DNA of 51,012 nt from an uncultured Clostridia bacterium. Its GTDB lineage: Bacteria; Bacillota; Clostridia; Christensenellales; CAG-314. Each line of letters opens with the position of its first letter. The first letter of the stretch is position 1. Where the stretch lies: NCBI GenBank assembly GCA_934294965.1, contig CAKRAM010000064.1, positions 1 through 51,012 of the forward strand. The letters are read 5' to 3'. Under the pieces are notes generated by a model. That model made no database searches, had not been told where the DNA came from, and worked only from the letters and a program-made list of their open reading frames with translations. Made by a program: the position numbers and the translations under genes. Below are positions 26,496-35,605 of the stretch, piece by piece.

Positions 26496-26840
26496 TTTCT
26501 CCTCCATAAAGCGTGCCGTTAGTGCGTATAAACGCATAAGCGCACACGCAAATTTGAACACTCTGGAATGTTATGATTAAATCATATTGTTCAATAATAA
26601 ATTCAAAGTAAATTTTTGCGCCGAAAAATCAATTTTGTCACAAAACTATTTACCTTTTTTGGGTTTTACGATAAAATATCGGTAGGTAGGGGCAACGGTC
26701 GGCTCAATGGCACAGCACTCGGACGCGGTAATTTCGTCGTTTGCGTTTAGGGCGAAGCAAAAGTTGCCATGCGCATTTTGCCGCATGTCGCTTGCGGAGG
26801 CGCGTCTTAATCAATCGGATAAGTCCGATGCGGAGGTATC
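26496..26840. other. Divergent intergenic region
   Basis: 345 bases separate plsX (minus) from the response regulator (plus). The plus promoter is at 26649. The minus promoter is not clear in the AT-rich stretch 26570-26640. No gene was found; a short plus frame at 26707 reads into the regulator's leader and lacks a binding site. Confidence 0.6.
26649..26677 (+). promoter_or_regulatory. Promoter of the two-component operon
   Basis: TTTACC (26649-26654), 17-base spacer, TAAAAT (26672-26677), about 160 bases ahead of the response-regulator start. Confidence 0.65.
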
Positions 26841-27521
26841 ATGTTCAACATTCTTGCTGTCGAAGACGACAAAAACACGCGAAAATTGCTTGTAACCGTG
26901 CTTAAAAACAATGGATACAACGTTCTTACTGCCGAAAACGGCGAGGAAGCGTTGGAAGTTTTGGAACACAATCACGTGGACCTGATGGTTATCGACGTTA
27001 TGATGCCGATAATGAACGGCTACGAACTTACCAAAGTTTTGCGGGACGGCGGCAGTCAAATGCCGATGCTTATGCTTTCGGCAAAGGGCAACGTTGCCGA
27101 CATAAAACATGGCTTTTTGGTGGGCATAGACGACTATCTTACCAAGCCTTTCGACTTTGAAGAACTGCTTTTGCGCATAAAAGCGTTGCTGCGCCGCTCA
27201 AAAATCGTTTCCGAACATAAACTCGTCGTGGGTGACGTCACACTGGACTACAAGTCTTTCACGGTAACCACGCCGGAGTGGAGCGAGGTTTTGCCTCAAA
27301 AGGAATTTTTGTTGCTATTCAAACTGCTGTCCTATCCGGACGTGGTTTTCACTCGTTTGCAACTTATGGACGAAATATGGGGAATGGACGCCGAAAGCGA
27401 CGAACACACGGTAAACGTACATATCAACAGGATCAGAACGCGTTTCGAAAACGTCAAGGATTTTGAAATAGTAACCATTCGCGGATTGGGCTACAAGGCG
27501 GTGCGTCATGACGGACAATAA
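26841..27521 (+). CDS. OmpR-family response regulator
   Basis: A 226-residue protein after GGAGGT. The receiver domain has the acidic pair VEDDKN, the phospho-acceptor in MVIDVMMP (Asp near 52), and the switch Lys in LTKPFDFEEL. The C-terminal winged helix contains LLFKLLSYPDVVFTRLQLMDEIWG and the closing TIRGLGYKAV. It is a DNA-binding regulator activated by the histidine kinase whose gene overlaps its 3' end by 14 bases. Confidence 0.95.
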   Translation: MFNILAVEDDKNTRKLLVTVLKNNGYNVLTAENGEEALEVLEHNHVDLMVIDVMMPIMNGYELTKVLRDGGSQMPMLMLSAKGNVADIKHGFLVGIDDYLTKPFDFEELLLRIKALLRRSKIVSEHKLVVGDVTLDYKSFTVTTPEWSEVLPQKEFLLLFKLLSYPDVVFTRLQLMDEIWGMDAESDEHTVNVHINRIRTRFENVKDFEIVTIRGLGYKAVRHDGQ

Positions 27522-28584
27522 AAACGACAAAAGCAAAAACAAAGCAAAACGCGGCATAAAGTTGTCGCCGTTTCAACAAAAGTTGATGGCGCGTATTGTG
27601 CTGATTGTGTTTTTGCTGTTTGTGGTAACTGCTGTGCTTGTTTTCGGTATCGTTGCTATTTTGCAAAGTTTTTGGGACATAAACGAGGACTACAACATTT
27701 GGTGGTATTTGCTCACCACAATGATTTTGAGCATAATCATCGGAACGGTTCTCACCGTAATCACGTCCAACATCATCGCAAAGTTCACAACGCCCTATAT
27801 AGAGGCGTTCAAAAAGGTTCGCAATTGCGATTTTTCCGTCCGACTTGCGGAAAATTCGTTTTTTTCGGAATTTCACATTGCCGAAAACTTCAACGCAATG
27901 GTCAAGCAACTTGCAGGTGTGGAAACCTTGCGTGAGGAATTTATTTCGGATTTTTCTCACGAGTTCAAAACGCCGATAGTGTCCATTGCCGGGTTTGCCA
28001 AGTTGCTAAAAGATCCCAACTTGTCGGTTAGCGACCGCAACGAGTACTTGGACGTTATCATTGACGAATCCAATCGCCTTGTGGTGCTTTCGGAAAACGT
28101 TTTGATGCTCAGCCGTTTGGATTCCGCCGTTCCCACTGCGGAAAACTTCCGTTTGGACGAACAAATAAGGCAGTGCGTGCTTTTGTTTTGCCCGGAAGCG
28201 GACATGCGCCACATCGAAATGGAAGTCGATTGCGACAAATTGGAAGTCGCTTCAAGCAAAAAACTCACCAGCCAACTTTGGGTAAATTTGCTTTCCAACG
28301 CCGTCAAGTTCACTCCGGACGGTGGCAAAATCAGCGTTTCCGCCAAGGAAGAGGGCGGCAAAATTGTCGTATCGGTTGCCGATAGCGGTTGCGGGATGGA
28401 CGAAGAAACTCAAAGCCACATATTCAACAAATTTTATCAAGGCGACAAATCTCGCATGACATCCGGCAACGGATTGGGGCTTTCCATTGTAAAAAAGATA
28501 TTGGAAGTTATCGGCGGAGATATTGCCGTTTGCAGCAAAACGGGAGAAGGAAGCACGTTTACCGTGTATTTGAACAAACAATGA
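27508..28584 (+). CDS. Membrane sensor histidine kinase
   Basis: A 358-residue kinase with two membrane helices (about 28-56 and 68-94) and only a short external loop between them, so it likely senses within or near the membrane. A HAMP-like region, the HisKA box FSHEFKTPIVSIAGF (phospho-His near 152) and an ATPase domain with N box NLLSNAVKF, DSGCGMD and GNGLGLSIVKKI follow. It overlaps both neighbours, so translation is coupled to the regulator and to the Sir2 gene. Confidence 0.95.
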   Translation: MTDNKNDKSKNKAKRGIKLSPFQQKLMARIVLIVFLLFVVTAVLVFGIVAILQSFWDINEDYNIWWYLLTTMILSIIIGTVLTVITSNIIAKFTTPYIEAFKKVRNCDFSVRLAENSFFSEFHIAENFNAMVKQLAGVETLREEFISDFSHEFKTPIVSIAGFAKLLKDPNLSVSDRNEYLDVIIDESNRLVVLSENVLMLSRLDSAVPTAENFRLDEQIRQCVLLFCPEADMRHIEMEVDCDKLEVASSKKLTSQLWVNLLSNAVKFTPDGGKISVSAKEEGGKIVVSVADSGCGMDEETQSHIFNKFYQGDKSRMTSGNGLGLSIVKKILEVIGGDIAVCSKTGEGSTFTVYLNKQ

Positions 28585-29324
28585 CAGATCAACAACTACA
28601 AAAATTTTACGACGCGGTAAATAGCAGCCGACACATAGTGTTTTTCGGCGGCGCGGGCGTATCTACCGAAAGCGGCATTCCGGATTTTCGCAGTGCCGAC
28701 GGATTGTACAACCAAACTTACGAATATCCTCCGGAAGAGATACTTTCGGCGGATTTCTTTTACAGACATACCGAATTGTTTTTCAAGTTCTACCGCGAAA
28801 AAATGATTTTTACCGATTCTAAACCCAACGTCACGCATTTTGCGCTTGCCGCGTTGGAGCGTGCGGGCAAACTTTCCGCCGTGGTCACTCAAAACATAGA
28901 CGGACTGCATCGGGCGGCAGGCAGCAAAAACGTTTTGGAACTGCACGGCACGGTGCACAGCAACCATTGTGTAAAGTGCTTAAAACGCTACGGATTGGAC
29001 GCAATAATGCAAAGCGAGGACGTGCCTCGTTGCAAATGCGGCGGGGTAATCAAACCGGACGTGGTGCTTTACGGCGAACAACTGCCGCAAAGCGCGGTAC
29101 ATGGCGCAATAGAGGCAATTTACCAAAGCGATTGCCTCATCGTCGGCGGAACGTCGCTAACCGTGTACCCGGCGGCAGGTTTCGTAAACTACTTTCGCGG
29201 CAACGATTTGATTCTTATCAACAAACAGGCAACTCCGCTGGACAAACAGGCAAGCATAACGCTTCATTGCGGTTTGGGACAGGCTTTCCGGCACATTTTG
29301 GAAGAATACGATGATAAAAATTAA
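28581..29324 (+). CDS. cobB: Sir2-family NAD-dependent protein deacylase
   Basis: A 247-residue protein starting at ATG 28581, sharing ATGA with the kinase stop; the longer upstream frame is an antisense-like shadow of the kinase. Family motifs are all present: GAGVSTESGIPDFRS (NAD site), TQNIDGLH, catalytic His in ELHGTVH, and the zinc Cys set CVKC with CKC, then GTSLTVYPAA. It should remove acyl groups from protein lysines using NAD. Its presence inside a two-component operon is uncommon and could link NAD status to the signalling output, though this is inference. Confidence 0.93.
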   Translation: MTDQQLQKFYDAVNSSRHIVFFGGAGVSTESGIPDFRSADGLYNQTYEYPPEEILSADFFYRHTELFFKFYREKMIFTDSKPNVTHFALAALERAGKLSAVVTQNIDGLHRAAGSKNVLELHGTVHSNHCVKCLKRYGLDAIMQSEDVPRCKCGGVIKPDVVLYGEQLPQSAVHGAIEAIYQSDCLIVGGTSLTVYPAAGFVNYFRGNDLILINKQATPLDKQASITLHCGLGQAFRHILEEYDDKN

Positions 29325-30651
29325 CGATGTAATAACATACACGGCAACCGACTATGCCAACGCCGAAACCGTGGGTGAGGTGGACGGCACAACTTTCTTC
29401 GTGCCTCAAACGATTCTCGGCGAAAAAGCCTTGGTCAAGGTCAACCACGTCAAAAAAGGAGTTGCGTATGCCGATCCGATAAAAATAATCGACGCTTCTC
29501 CGTCAAGAGTAGAACCTGCGTGCAGGCATTTTGGCAAGTGCGGCGGTTGCACTCTTATGCATATGCGCTACGAGGAGCAACTTGCTTTCAAAACGGCAAA
29601 AGTCAGGCGCAATTTGGAAAAAATCGGCAAAATATCCGTTGGCGTGTTGCCCTGTAAGCCGTCTAAACTAACTTTGCGTTATCGCAACAAACTAAGTTTG
29701 CCCGTAGGCGGCAAAGTGGGCAAAGTGAAAATAGGCATGTACAAAAAGGGCAGCCATGACATAGTGGATATCCCCGATTGTTTGCTGGGCGGAGAGTGGG
29801 CACAAAAACTTGTCAAGATATTCCAAGAATACCTAAACTCTCAACGTATAGCCCCTTACGACGAAAAGAACTTTTCCGGCGAAGTGCGCCATTTGGTTGC
29901 AAGGTACGTTGCCGATTGCCTGCTGGTTACGATTGTTTCCAACGGGCAGTTCAAGCGAGATTTGTCGTCGCTGGTGCAAATGCTCAAAGCGGAATTCCCT
30001 AAGTTTGGATTGTTCGTAAACGTCAATCAAAACAAGAATAACGTGATTTTGGGCAAAGAAACCACTCATATATGCGGGGCAAAGTATGCCGAAGGCACTC
30101 ATTTGGGCGTAAAATTCCGCTTGCAGCCGCAAAGTTTCTTTCAAGTCAACGATGGCGTCAAGGACGGCATATACGAACAAGTCAAATCGCTTTTGGACGT
30201 TTCCCAAACGCAGGTGCTGGTGGATTGCTTTTCAGGAATAGGCGTACTAACGTCGGTTTTGTGTAGCAATAACTACGATACGTATGCGGTGGAAATAGAG
30301 ACTTCTGCCGTTGCCGACGCAATAGAGTTAAAAAAGCTGAACAATTCGCCTCGTTTGACCAATTTGCAAGGGGACGCCAACGTTTTGTTGCCTCAAATAG
30401 CGGAGGAAAACCGTGGCAAGGTGCTGTCGCTGGTAGTTGATCCGCCTCGAAAGGGCTTGGGGGAAACAATTTGCCGCACGATACTCGACGCGGGGTTCGA
30501 CAACATGGTGTACGTTTCCTGCGATTCGGCAACCTTAGCGCGAGATTTGGCTCTGCTTTCGGAAAAATACGCGGTCGATGTCGTTCAGCCGTGGGATATG
30601 TTTCCGCAAACCGCCGAAGTGGAAACAGTTTGCCGTTTGTTTTTGAAATAA
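29311..30651 (+). CDS. rlmD: 23S rRNA (uracil-5-)-methyltransferase, RlmD/RlmCD type
   Basis: A 446-residue protein overlapping the Sir2 gene by 14 bases. It begins with a TRAM domain (about 1-60), then iron-sulfur cluster cysteines in CRHFGKCGGC with a fourth Cys in DIPDCLLG, then a Rossmann methyltransferase domain with DCFSGIGVLT, VVDPPRKGL and the catalytic Cys of YVSCDSATLARDL. It methylates uridine in 23S rRNA using S-adenosylmethionine. Which uridine is modified cannot be told here. It is the last gene of the operon. Confidence 0.93.
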   Translation: MIKINDVITYTATDYANAETVGEVDGTTFFVPQTILGEKALVKVNHVKKGVAYADPIKIIDASPSRVEPACRHFGKCGGCTLMHMRYEEQLAFKTAKVRRNLEKIGKISVGVLPCKPSKLTLRYRNKLSLPVGGKVGKVKIGMYKKGSHDIVDIPDCLLGGEWAQKLVKIFQEYLNSQRIAPYDEKNFSGEVRHLVARYVADCLLVTIVSNGQFKRDLSSLVQMLKAEFPKFGLFVNVNQNKNNVILGKETTHICGAKYAEGTHLGVKFRLQPQSFFQVNDGVKDGIYEQVKSLLDVSQTQVLVDCFSGIGVLTSVLCSNNYDTYAVEIETSAVADAIELKKLNNSPRLTNLQGDANVLLPQIAEENRGKVLSLVVDPPRKGLGETICRTILDAGFDNMVYVSCDSATLARDLALLSEKYAVDVVQPWDMFPQTAEVETVCRLFLK

Positions 30652-30896
30652 CCTAACAAAACAATGCCGACGTTCGGTTTGGAAATACCCTCAAAAGTAA
30701 TACAAACTTTGGGCGCATTTTCTTTTTGCCGGACTTCGGCTAGTTTTGTCGTTTTTTTGTGTGCCAAAAAACGACAAAATGCAAAAATCACTAACACAAT
30801 ACTGTTATTTTTGGCAAAAAACGACAAAGAAGCGTAAAAAGTATAATAATTTTAGTTTATTTTTTGAAAAATTTACAACAATTTTCAAAAACCCTC
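30652..30896. other. Intergenic region with inverted AAAAAACGACAAA motifs
   Basis: AT-rich, gene-free region between rlmD and the Ppx/GppA gene. It contains a short GCCG-gactt-CGGC hairpin near 30728-30740 and the motif array described at 30744-30828. Confidence 0.6.
30744..30828. repeat. Three copies of AAAAAACGACAAA, one inverted
   Basis: An inverted copy (TTTTGTCGTTTTTT, 30744-30757) pairs perfectly over 14 bases with a direct copy (30766-30779), and a second direct copy lies at 30816-30828. A T run does not follow the right arm, so it is an imperfect terminator; it may be a binding-site array. Confidence 0.7.
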
Positions 30897-30925
30897 TATA
30901 CAAGCAAATTTTTGTGTGATATAAT
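30897..30925 (+). promoter_or_regulatory. Extended -10 promoter of the Ppx/GppA gene
   Basis: TATACA (30897-30902), 17 bases, TATAAT (30920-30925), with TG at 30917-30918 giving an extended -10. It predicts a leader of about 100 bases. Confidence 0.7.
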
Positions 30926-31035
30926 ATGCTAAAAGAATTTTGACCGCGCATTTTTGCGGCAAAAGACGTCCGAAATGCGGCTTTGAACTGCTTTCGGAGC
31001 ATACACACAACAATTTTTCATCGAGAGGTAAATAT

Positions 31036-32547
31036 ATGGAAAGAGTTGCTCTTATCGATCTCGGCTCTAACACGGCAAGATTGGTTATTTACAATATTTT
31101 GGACGGCGGCTATTTCGTCGTGTCCGAGGACCGTCACGAGGCGGTTCGTTTGGGCGAAACGGAAATCGACGGAAGTTTGAAGCAAACTCGCATAATGCAA
31201 GCAATCGCCACACTCAAAACCTTCAAGGAAATGTGCGCGATAAAAAAAGTCGACAAAATTTTGGCAGTTGCCACCGCAGCGGTAAGAAGCGCGGCAAACC
31301 AAAAAACGTTTCTTTCGGACGTATACAACGCAACGGGTATAAGGGTTACCGTCGTTTCCGAAGAGGAAGAAGCCAACTACGTTTATCAAGGCGTAATCAA
31401 CAGTATGGAAATTCCTCGCGGGCTTATCATGGAAATCGGCGGCGGAGCAACTAAATTTGTGTACTACAATCGTCGTACCATTTTGCACACGCATATTTTC
31501 GATTTCGGCGCGGTTACGCTTACCAATATGTTTGTCAGCGCGGACAAATCCCCCGAACAATGCTCGGACGATATGGTCAACTACGTCAAGCAACGCCTCG
31601 AACAGGTGGAGTGGTTCAAGGAATTGGATCCGGACACGCAACTTATCGGCGTAGGCGGCAGTTGCCGCAATTTGGCTCGCATCGTTCGCAAAGTTAAAAA
31701 GTATCCGTTGGATATGGTTCATAACTACTGCATGGACGTGGAGGACTTTAACTACGTTTACAATATGATTCGCACGCTGGATATCGACAAAAAGCGTCGC
31801 ATAAAGGGGCTTAGCTCGGCTCGTGCGGATGTGTTCCCTTCGGCTTTGGCGGTAATTAAGGCTTTTATGGATCACGCAGGATTTACAAAAATCATCACCG
31901 GCGGCAGCGGACTGAGGGAAGGCGTCATGTTTAATTACGCAGTGCCTCAAACGTTGGAAAAACCCATTTCCGACGTCCTTGGCTACAGCCTAAAAAGCAT
32001 GGCAAGCCACATGGGCGTAAATGTTGCTCATGCCGAGCAATGCTTCAATTTGTGCGTGCAACTGTTCAAACAATTGCGCGTTCTGCACAAGTTTCCCCGC
32101 GCATACGTAAAGGTGCTTCGCGTTGCGGCAATGTTGCACGACATCGGCAAAACGTTCAAGTTCTACAACAACGCAAAGCATACGTCCTACATGATTCTCA
32201 ACAGCAACCTGTACGGCATTTCTCACAGAGATTTGGTTTTGGCTGCCTTCGTCACCGACGTAAACAACAAGGAAGAACTTAACTACGCCGCGTGGGAAAA
32301 GTACAATTGCATTCTTTCGCCCGAGGACGTGGAAGCCGTCAAAAAACTTTCGGTAATTTTGCGCCTTGCCGTCGCGTTGGATTTCAGCATGCGCAACGTC
32401 GTTTCGGAAATCAGTTGCGATGTCTTGGGCGACAGCGTCATAATGAAAACCGAAGTGGAAGGCGATCCTATTTTGGAAATGAAAGCCGTTTCCGCCGTCG
32501 CGTTGGACTTCAAAAAGGTATTCAAAAAGAACTTGGAAGTGCTGTAG
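31036..32547 (+). CDS. Ppx/GppA phosphatase with C-terminal HD domain
   Basis: A 503-residue protein; ATG 31036 follows GAGAGG, whereas the longer frame adds 32 unlikely residues. The N-terminal half is an ASKHA fold: IDLGSNTARLV, AVATAAVRSA, EIGGGATKFVYY and VGGSCRNLARI. The C-terminal half contains an HD motif (AAMLHDIGKTF). Family members hydrolyse polyphosphate or pppGpp; this architecture is that of Gram-positive Ppx proteins, and substrate choice is not visible. It is transcribed alone, with its own promoter and a strong terminator. Confidence 0.9.
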   Translation: MERVALIDLGSNTARLVIYNILDGGYFVVSEDRHEAVRLGETEIDGSLKQTRIMQAIATLKTFKEMCAIKKVDKILAVATAAVRSAANQKTFLSDVYNATGIRVTVVSEEEEANYVYQGVINSMEIPRGLIMEIGGGATKFVYYNRRTILHTHIFDFGAVTLTNMFVSADKSPEQCSDDMVNYVKQRLEQVEWFKELDPDTQLIGVGGSCRNLARIVRKVKKYPLDMVHNYCMDVEDFNYVYNMIRTLDIDKKRRIKGLSSARADVFPSALAVIKAFMDHAGFTKIITGGSGLREGVMFNYAVPQTLEKPISDVLGYSLKSMASHMGVNVAHAEQCFNLCVQLFKQLRVLHKFPRAYVKVLRVAAMLHDIGKTFKFYNNAKHTSYMILNSNLYGISHRDLVLAAFVTDVNNKEELNYAAWEKYNCILSPEDVEAVKKLSVILRLAVALDFSMRNVVSEISCDVLGDSVIMKTEVEGDPILEMKAVSAVALDFKKVFKKNLEVL

Positions 32548-32565
32548 AATTAAGCGTAAAGCCGT

Positions 32566-32582
32566 CTGTTCCAACGGAACAG
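32566..32582. other. Short hairpin after the Ppx/GppA gene
   Basis: CTGTTCC-AAC-GGAACAG, a 7-bp perfect stem without a T run, 19 bases after the stop codon. It may protect the mRNA end ahead of the true terminator. Confidence 0.5.
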
Positions 32583-32637
32583 TTGGTTTTAAGAGCATTC
32601 CGAGTTGCAACAACAAGAATCCAATAACGTAATTTTG

Positions 32638-32668
32638 AGGAGTTCGGTATATTGCCGAGCTCCTTTTT
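32638..32668 (+). terminator. Terminator of the Ppx/GppA gene
   Basis: A 10-bp stem, AGGAGTTCGG (32638-32647) with CCGAGCTCCT (32655-32664, one G-T pair), is followed by five T. Confidence 0.85.
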
Positions 32669-32710
32669 CCTTGCTAAATTTCAGTCTTTGCGTGCGTAAT
32701 TGCAAATCGG

Positions 32711-32740
32711 TTTACAAACGGGTGCGTTTTGGTGTATACT
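32711..32740 (+). promoter_or_regulatory. Promoter of the ECF module
   Basis: TTTACA (32711-32716), 18-base spacer, TATACT (32735-32740), 79 bases before the ecfA1 start. Confidence 0.75.
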
Positions 32741-32819
32741 AAAACATAAAATTATGCGAGCCACCGCCGCGCGGACGAGTTTTCGCCGCACAAGCAATAT
32801 CGGCAAGCAACGGAGTGTT

Positions 32820-33743
32820 ATGCAACAAGATAATCTTTCGCCTCAAACTGAACAGTCGCAGACGGACGTCGCGATATGCACCGAGGCAACGGACGTCGTG
32901 ATAAATCTTTCCGACGTTTCGTATTACTACAAAACCTATCTCGACGACGGTACCGTCGGCGAGCAAATCGGCGTGGAAAACGTCAACCTGACCATCAAGC
33001 GCGGAGAGTTTGTTGCCCTTGTGGGGCATAACGGCTCGGGCAAATCCACTTTGGCAAAGTTGTTCAACGGGCTTATCGTTCCTAAAAGCGGCGTTGTTAC
33101 GGTTAACGGATTGTCCACCGCCGAAAAACAAAACCTGTTTGAAATTCGCAAAACCGTGGGCATGGTGTTCCAAAATCCGGACAACCAAACCGTTGCCGCC
33201 ATTGTGGAGGACGACGTAGCTTTCGGACCGGAAAATTTGGGCGTTCCTCAGCCGGAAATCGTGGAGCGAGTTCATGATTCCTTGGAGCGCGTAGGCATGC
33301 TGCCGTTTGCCAAAAAGTCGCCGCACAATCTTTCCGGCGGACAAAAACAGCGTGTGGCGATTGCCGGAGCGCTGGCAATGCATCCGCAAGTGCTTGTGCT
33401 GGACGAATCCACCGCAATGCTGGATCCTCTCGGCAGAAAGGAAGTGCTTGCCGTGGCAAAGCAACTTAACGGCAGCGGCATGACGGTAGTGCTTATTACT
33501 CACTTTATGGAAGAAGTGGACAACGGCGACCGCGTGATAGTGATGAGCGGCGGACACGTCGTAGGAGGAGGCTCGCCCGACGATATTTTTGCCGACAGCG
33601 CATTGCTGCGGCAAGTGGGGCTAAAAGCGCCTCGCACGGTGGAACTTGCGCAAAAACTTAATCAAATCGGATTTGACGTCGATGCGCACTGCATCGATGC
33701 CAAACGTTTGGGAGGCGAACTATGTCAAAAAATAAAAAAGTAG
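32820..33743 (+). CDS. ecfA1: ECF transporter ATPase EcfA1
   Basis: A 307-residue protein, ATG 32820 after GGAG; the upstream in-frame start at 32700 falls before the promoter. About 30 hydrophilic residues precede the ATPase domain. Walker A is GHNGSGKST, Q-loop VFQNPDNQ, signature LSGGQKQR, Walker B LVLDESTAMLDP. EcfA1 pairs with EcfA2 to power a shared membrane subunit EcfT, which works with exchangeable vitamin- or metal-binding S components. No S component is in this window, so the module probably serves several encoded elsewhere. Confidence 0.93.
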   Translation: MQQDNLSPQTEQSQTDVAICTEATDVVINLSDVSYYYKTYLDDGTVGEQIGVENVNLTIKRGEFVALVGHNGSGKSTLAKLFNGLIVPKSGVVTVNGLSTAEKQNLFEIRKTVGMVFQNPDNQTVAAIVEDDVAFGPENLGVPQPEIVERVHDSLERVGMLPFAKKSPHNLSGGQKQRVAIAGALAMHPQVLVLDESTAMLDPLGRKEVLAVAKQLNGSGMTVVLITHFMEEVDNGDRVIVMSGGHVVGGGSPDDIFADSALLRQVGLKAPRTVELAQKLNQIGFDVDAHCIDAKRLGGELCQKIKK

Positions 33744-34639
33744 TCGCCGCCCTTCCGCAAGTGCCGCAGGACAGCGCGGTGTTTGCGCAAGACCTAACCT
33801 TTGTATATAACGAAAAATCCGCTTTCAAAACCGTTGCGCTCAACAATATTTCGCTGGATATAAAACGGGGCGAGTTTGTCGCCGTCGTTGGGCATACGGG
33901 TAGCGGAAAAACCACGTTCGTGCAGCACTTAAACGCGCTGATCCGCATTCAAAACGGCAATTTGTTCGTTTTGGGGCGCAATCTTGCCGAAAAGAAACCC
34001 GACCTGAAAGCACTTCGTAAGGAAGTGGGGATGGTGTTCCAATACCCGGAGTATCAACTTTTTGCCGACACCGTTTTGGACGACGTTTGTTTCGGACCGA
34101 AAAACTTCGGCATGCAAAAGGAAGAACGGGAACAAGCGGCAAAAGAAGCGTTGGAAACTGTCGGCATGGACTTCGACAAGGTAAAAAACAAGTCGCCGTT
34201 CGATTTGTCCGGCGGAGAAAAACGCCGTGTTGCGCTTGCCGGGGTGCTGGTCACAAAACCCAAATTGTTGGTTATGGACGAGCCGACCGCAGGGCTGGAT
34301 CCGCAGGGCAAGCAGGAAATTTTGTCGCTGGTAAAACGGCTTAACAAAGAGCAAGGCACAACCGTCGTCATGGTTTCGCACGACATGAACGAGGTTTACG
34401 AAAACGCTGATAGGGTTATCGTGTTCCGAGGCGGAGAAATTTGCTATGATTTGCCTCCGCGGCAACTGTTCAAGGCCGAAGAGGAAATTGAACAAATGAA
34501 CTTGGAAGTGCCCAGCATGGCGCGTTTTTGCAACGAATTGGAACGCAACGGCTACGTGTTGGACGAAAACGCCAAAACGGTAGACGAAGTGTTTGCTGCC
34601 TGCAAAAAGTTGTTCGGAGGTGACGGCTATGTTTCGTGA
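33722..34639 (+). CDS. ecfA2: ECF transporter ATPase EcfA2
   Basis: A 305-residue protein starting inside the last 22 bases of ecfA1. ATPase motifs: Walker A GHTGSGKTT, Q-loop VFQYPEYQLF, signature LSGGEKRR, Walker B LVMDEPTAGLDP, switch His in VSHDMNE. The QYPEYQLF Q-loop is characteristic of EcfA2. It forms the heterodimeric motor with EcfA1 at the inner face of the membrane. The gene overlaps ecfT by 11 bases. Confidence 0.94.
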   Translation: MSKNKKVVAALPQVPQDSAVFAQDLTFVYNEKSAFKTVALNNISLDIKRGEFVAVVGHTGSGKTTFVQHLNALIRIQNGNLFVLGRNLAEKKPDLKALRKEVGMVFQYPEYQLFADTVLDDVCFGPKNFGMQKEEREQAAKEALETVGMDFDKVKNKSPFDLSGGEKRRVALAGVLVTKPKLLVMDEPTAGLDPQGKQEILSLVKRLNKEQGTTVVMVSHDMNEVYENADRVIVFRGGEICYDLPPRQLFKAEEEIEQMNLEVPSMARFCNELERNGYVLDENAKTVDEVFAACKKLFGGDGYVS

Positions 34640-35471
34640 CGTAACCTTCGGACAGTACTATCCGGCAAACTCCTTTGTGCATAACATGGATTCTCGCGCC
34701 AAGTTGGTGCTGTGCTTGCTGTTTATGGTGGGCATATTCTTTGTGACAAGTTTTGCCGTATTCGGGCTTATCACGGTGTTTTTGATAGTTGCGATAATCG
34801 CAAGTCGAGTGCCGTTTTTGTCGGTGCTAAAATCCATAAAGGGCATTTTGTTTTTGATGCTGCTTACTGCCATACTCAACGTGTTTTTCACAAAGGAAGG
34901 CACGCTGCTTGTGGCATGGTGGATTTTCAAAATTTACGACAAAGGTTTGTACGACGCGGCAAAAATTTTGCTTCGTTTGGTGTATTTGGTTGTCGGCTCA
35001 AACCTGCTCACGCTTACCACAACGCCGGTGGATCTCACTCACGCAATGGAAAGTCTATTGAAGCCGCTATCGATTTTCAAGTTTCCCGTGCACGATTTGG
35101 CTATGATAATGAGCCTTACGCTGTCCTTTATCCCCGGTTTGATAGAGGAAACCGACCGAATTATTCGCGCGCAAAAGGCTCGTGGAGCGGACTTCGACAC
35201 CGGCGGACTTGTTAAGCGTGCAAAGGCGTTTGTGCCTATTCTGATTCCGCTGCTTATCGGCGGTTTCCGCCGCGCGGAAGAACTTGCCAACGCAATGAAC
35301 AGTCGCTGTTATGAAGGCGCAACCAAGCGTACGCAAATGCGCGTTATGAAATTGACCTGGCGGGACTACGTCGGCAGTTTGTTCGTTGTGCTGGTGTTTG
35401 CCGCGGTGTTCACCGTTTATGCATGTCGCAACAATCCCGCTTGGCAGGCAATCGTCTGGCTGTATTTCTAA
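34629..35471 (+). CDS. ecfT: ECF transporter transmembrane subunit EcfT
   Basis: A 280-residue membrane protein; ATG 34629 follows GGAGG placed within the end of ecfA2. Several membrane helices flank the cytoplasmic coupling helices with the two Ala/Ser-Arg-Gly/Cys motifs (AQKARGAD and MNSRCYEG) that dock onto the ATPases. The final helix lies near residues 245-265. It couples ATP hydrolysis to substrate uptake by S components. Confidence 0.93.
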   Translation: MFRDVTFGQYYPANSFVHNMDSRAKLVLCLLFMVGIFFVTSFAVFGLITVFLIVAIIASRVPFLSVLKSIKGILFLMLLTAILNVFFTKEGTLLVAWWIFKIYDKGLYDAAKILLRLVYLVVGSNLLTLTTTPVDLTHAMESLLKPLSIFKFPVHDLAMIMSLTLSFIPGLIEETDRIIRAQKARGADFDTGGLVKRAKAFVPILIPLLIGGFRRAEELANAMNSRCYEGATKRTQMRVMKLTWRDYVGSLFVVLVFAAVFTVYACRNNPAWQAIVWLYF

Positions 35472-35605
35472 AATAAGGCAACCTTGCGTGTGATTTGCTG
35501 TTTGCTGTTGTAGTTTGGCGTTATCTCGGCAAAGTTTATCTGGCGGCATAGTGGCGGCGCATAGCATATTTCGGCAAAATATAACAAAGGTCAATCGCAT
35601 ATCGT

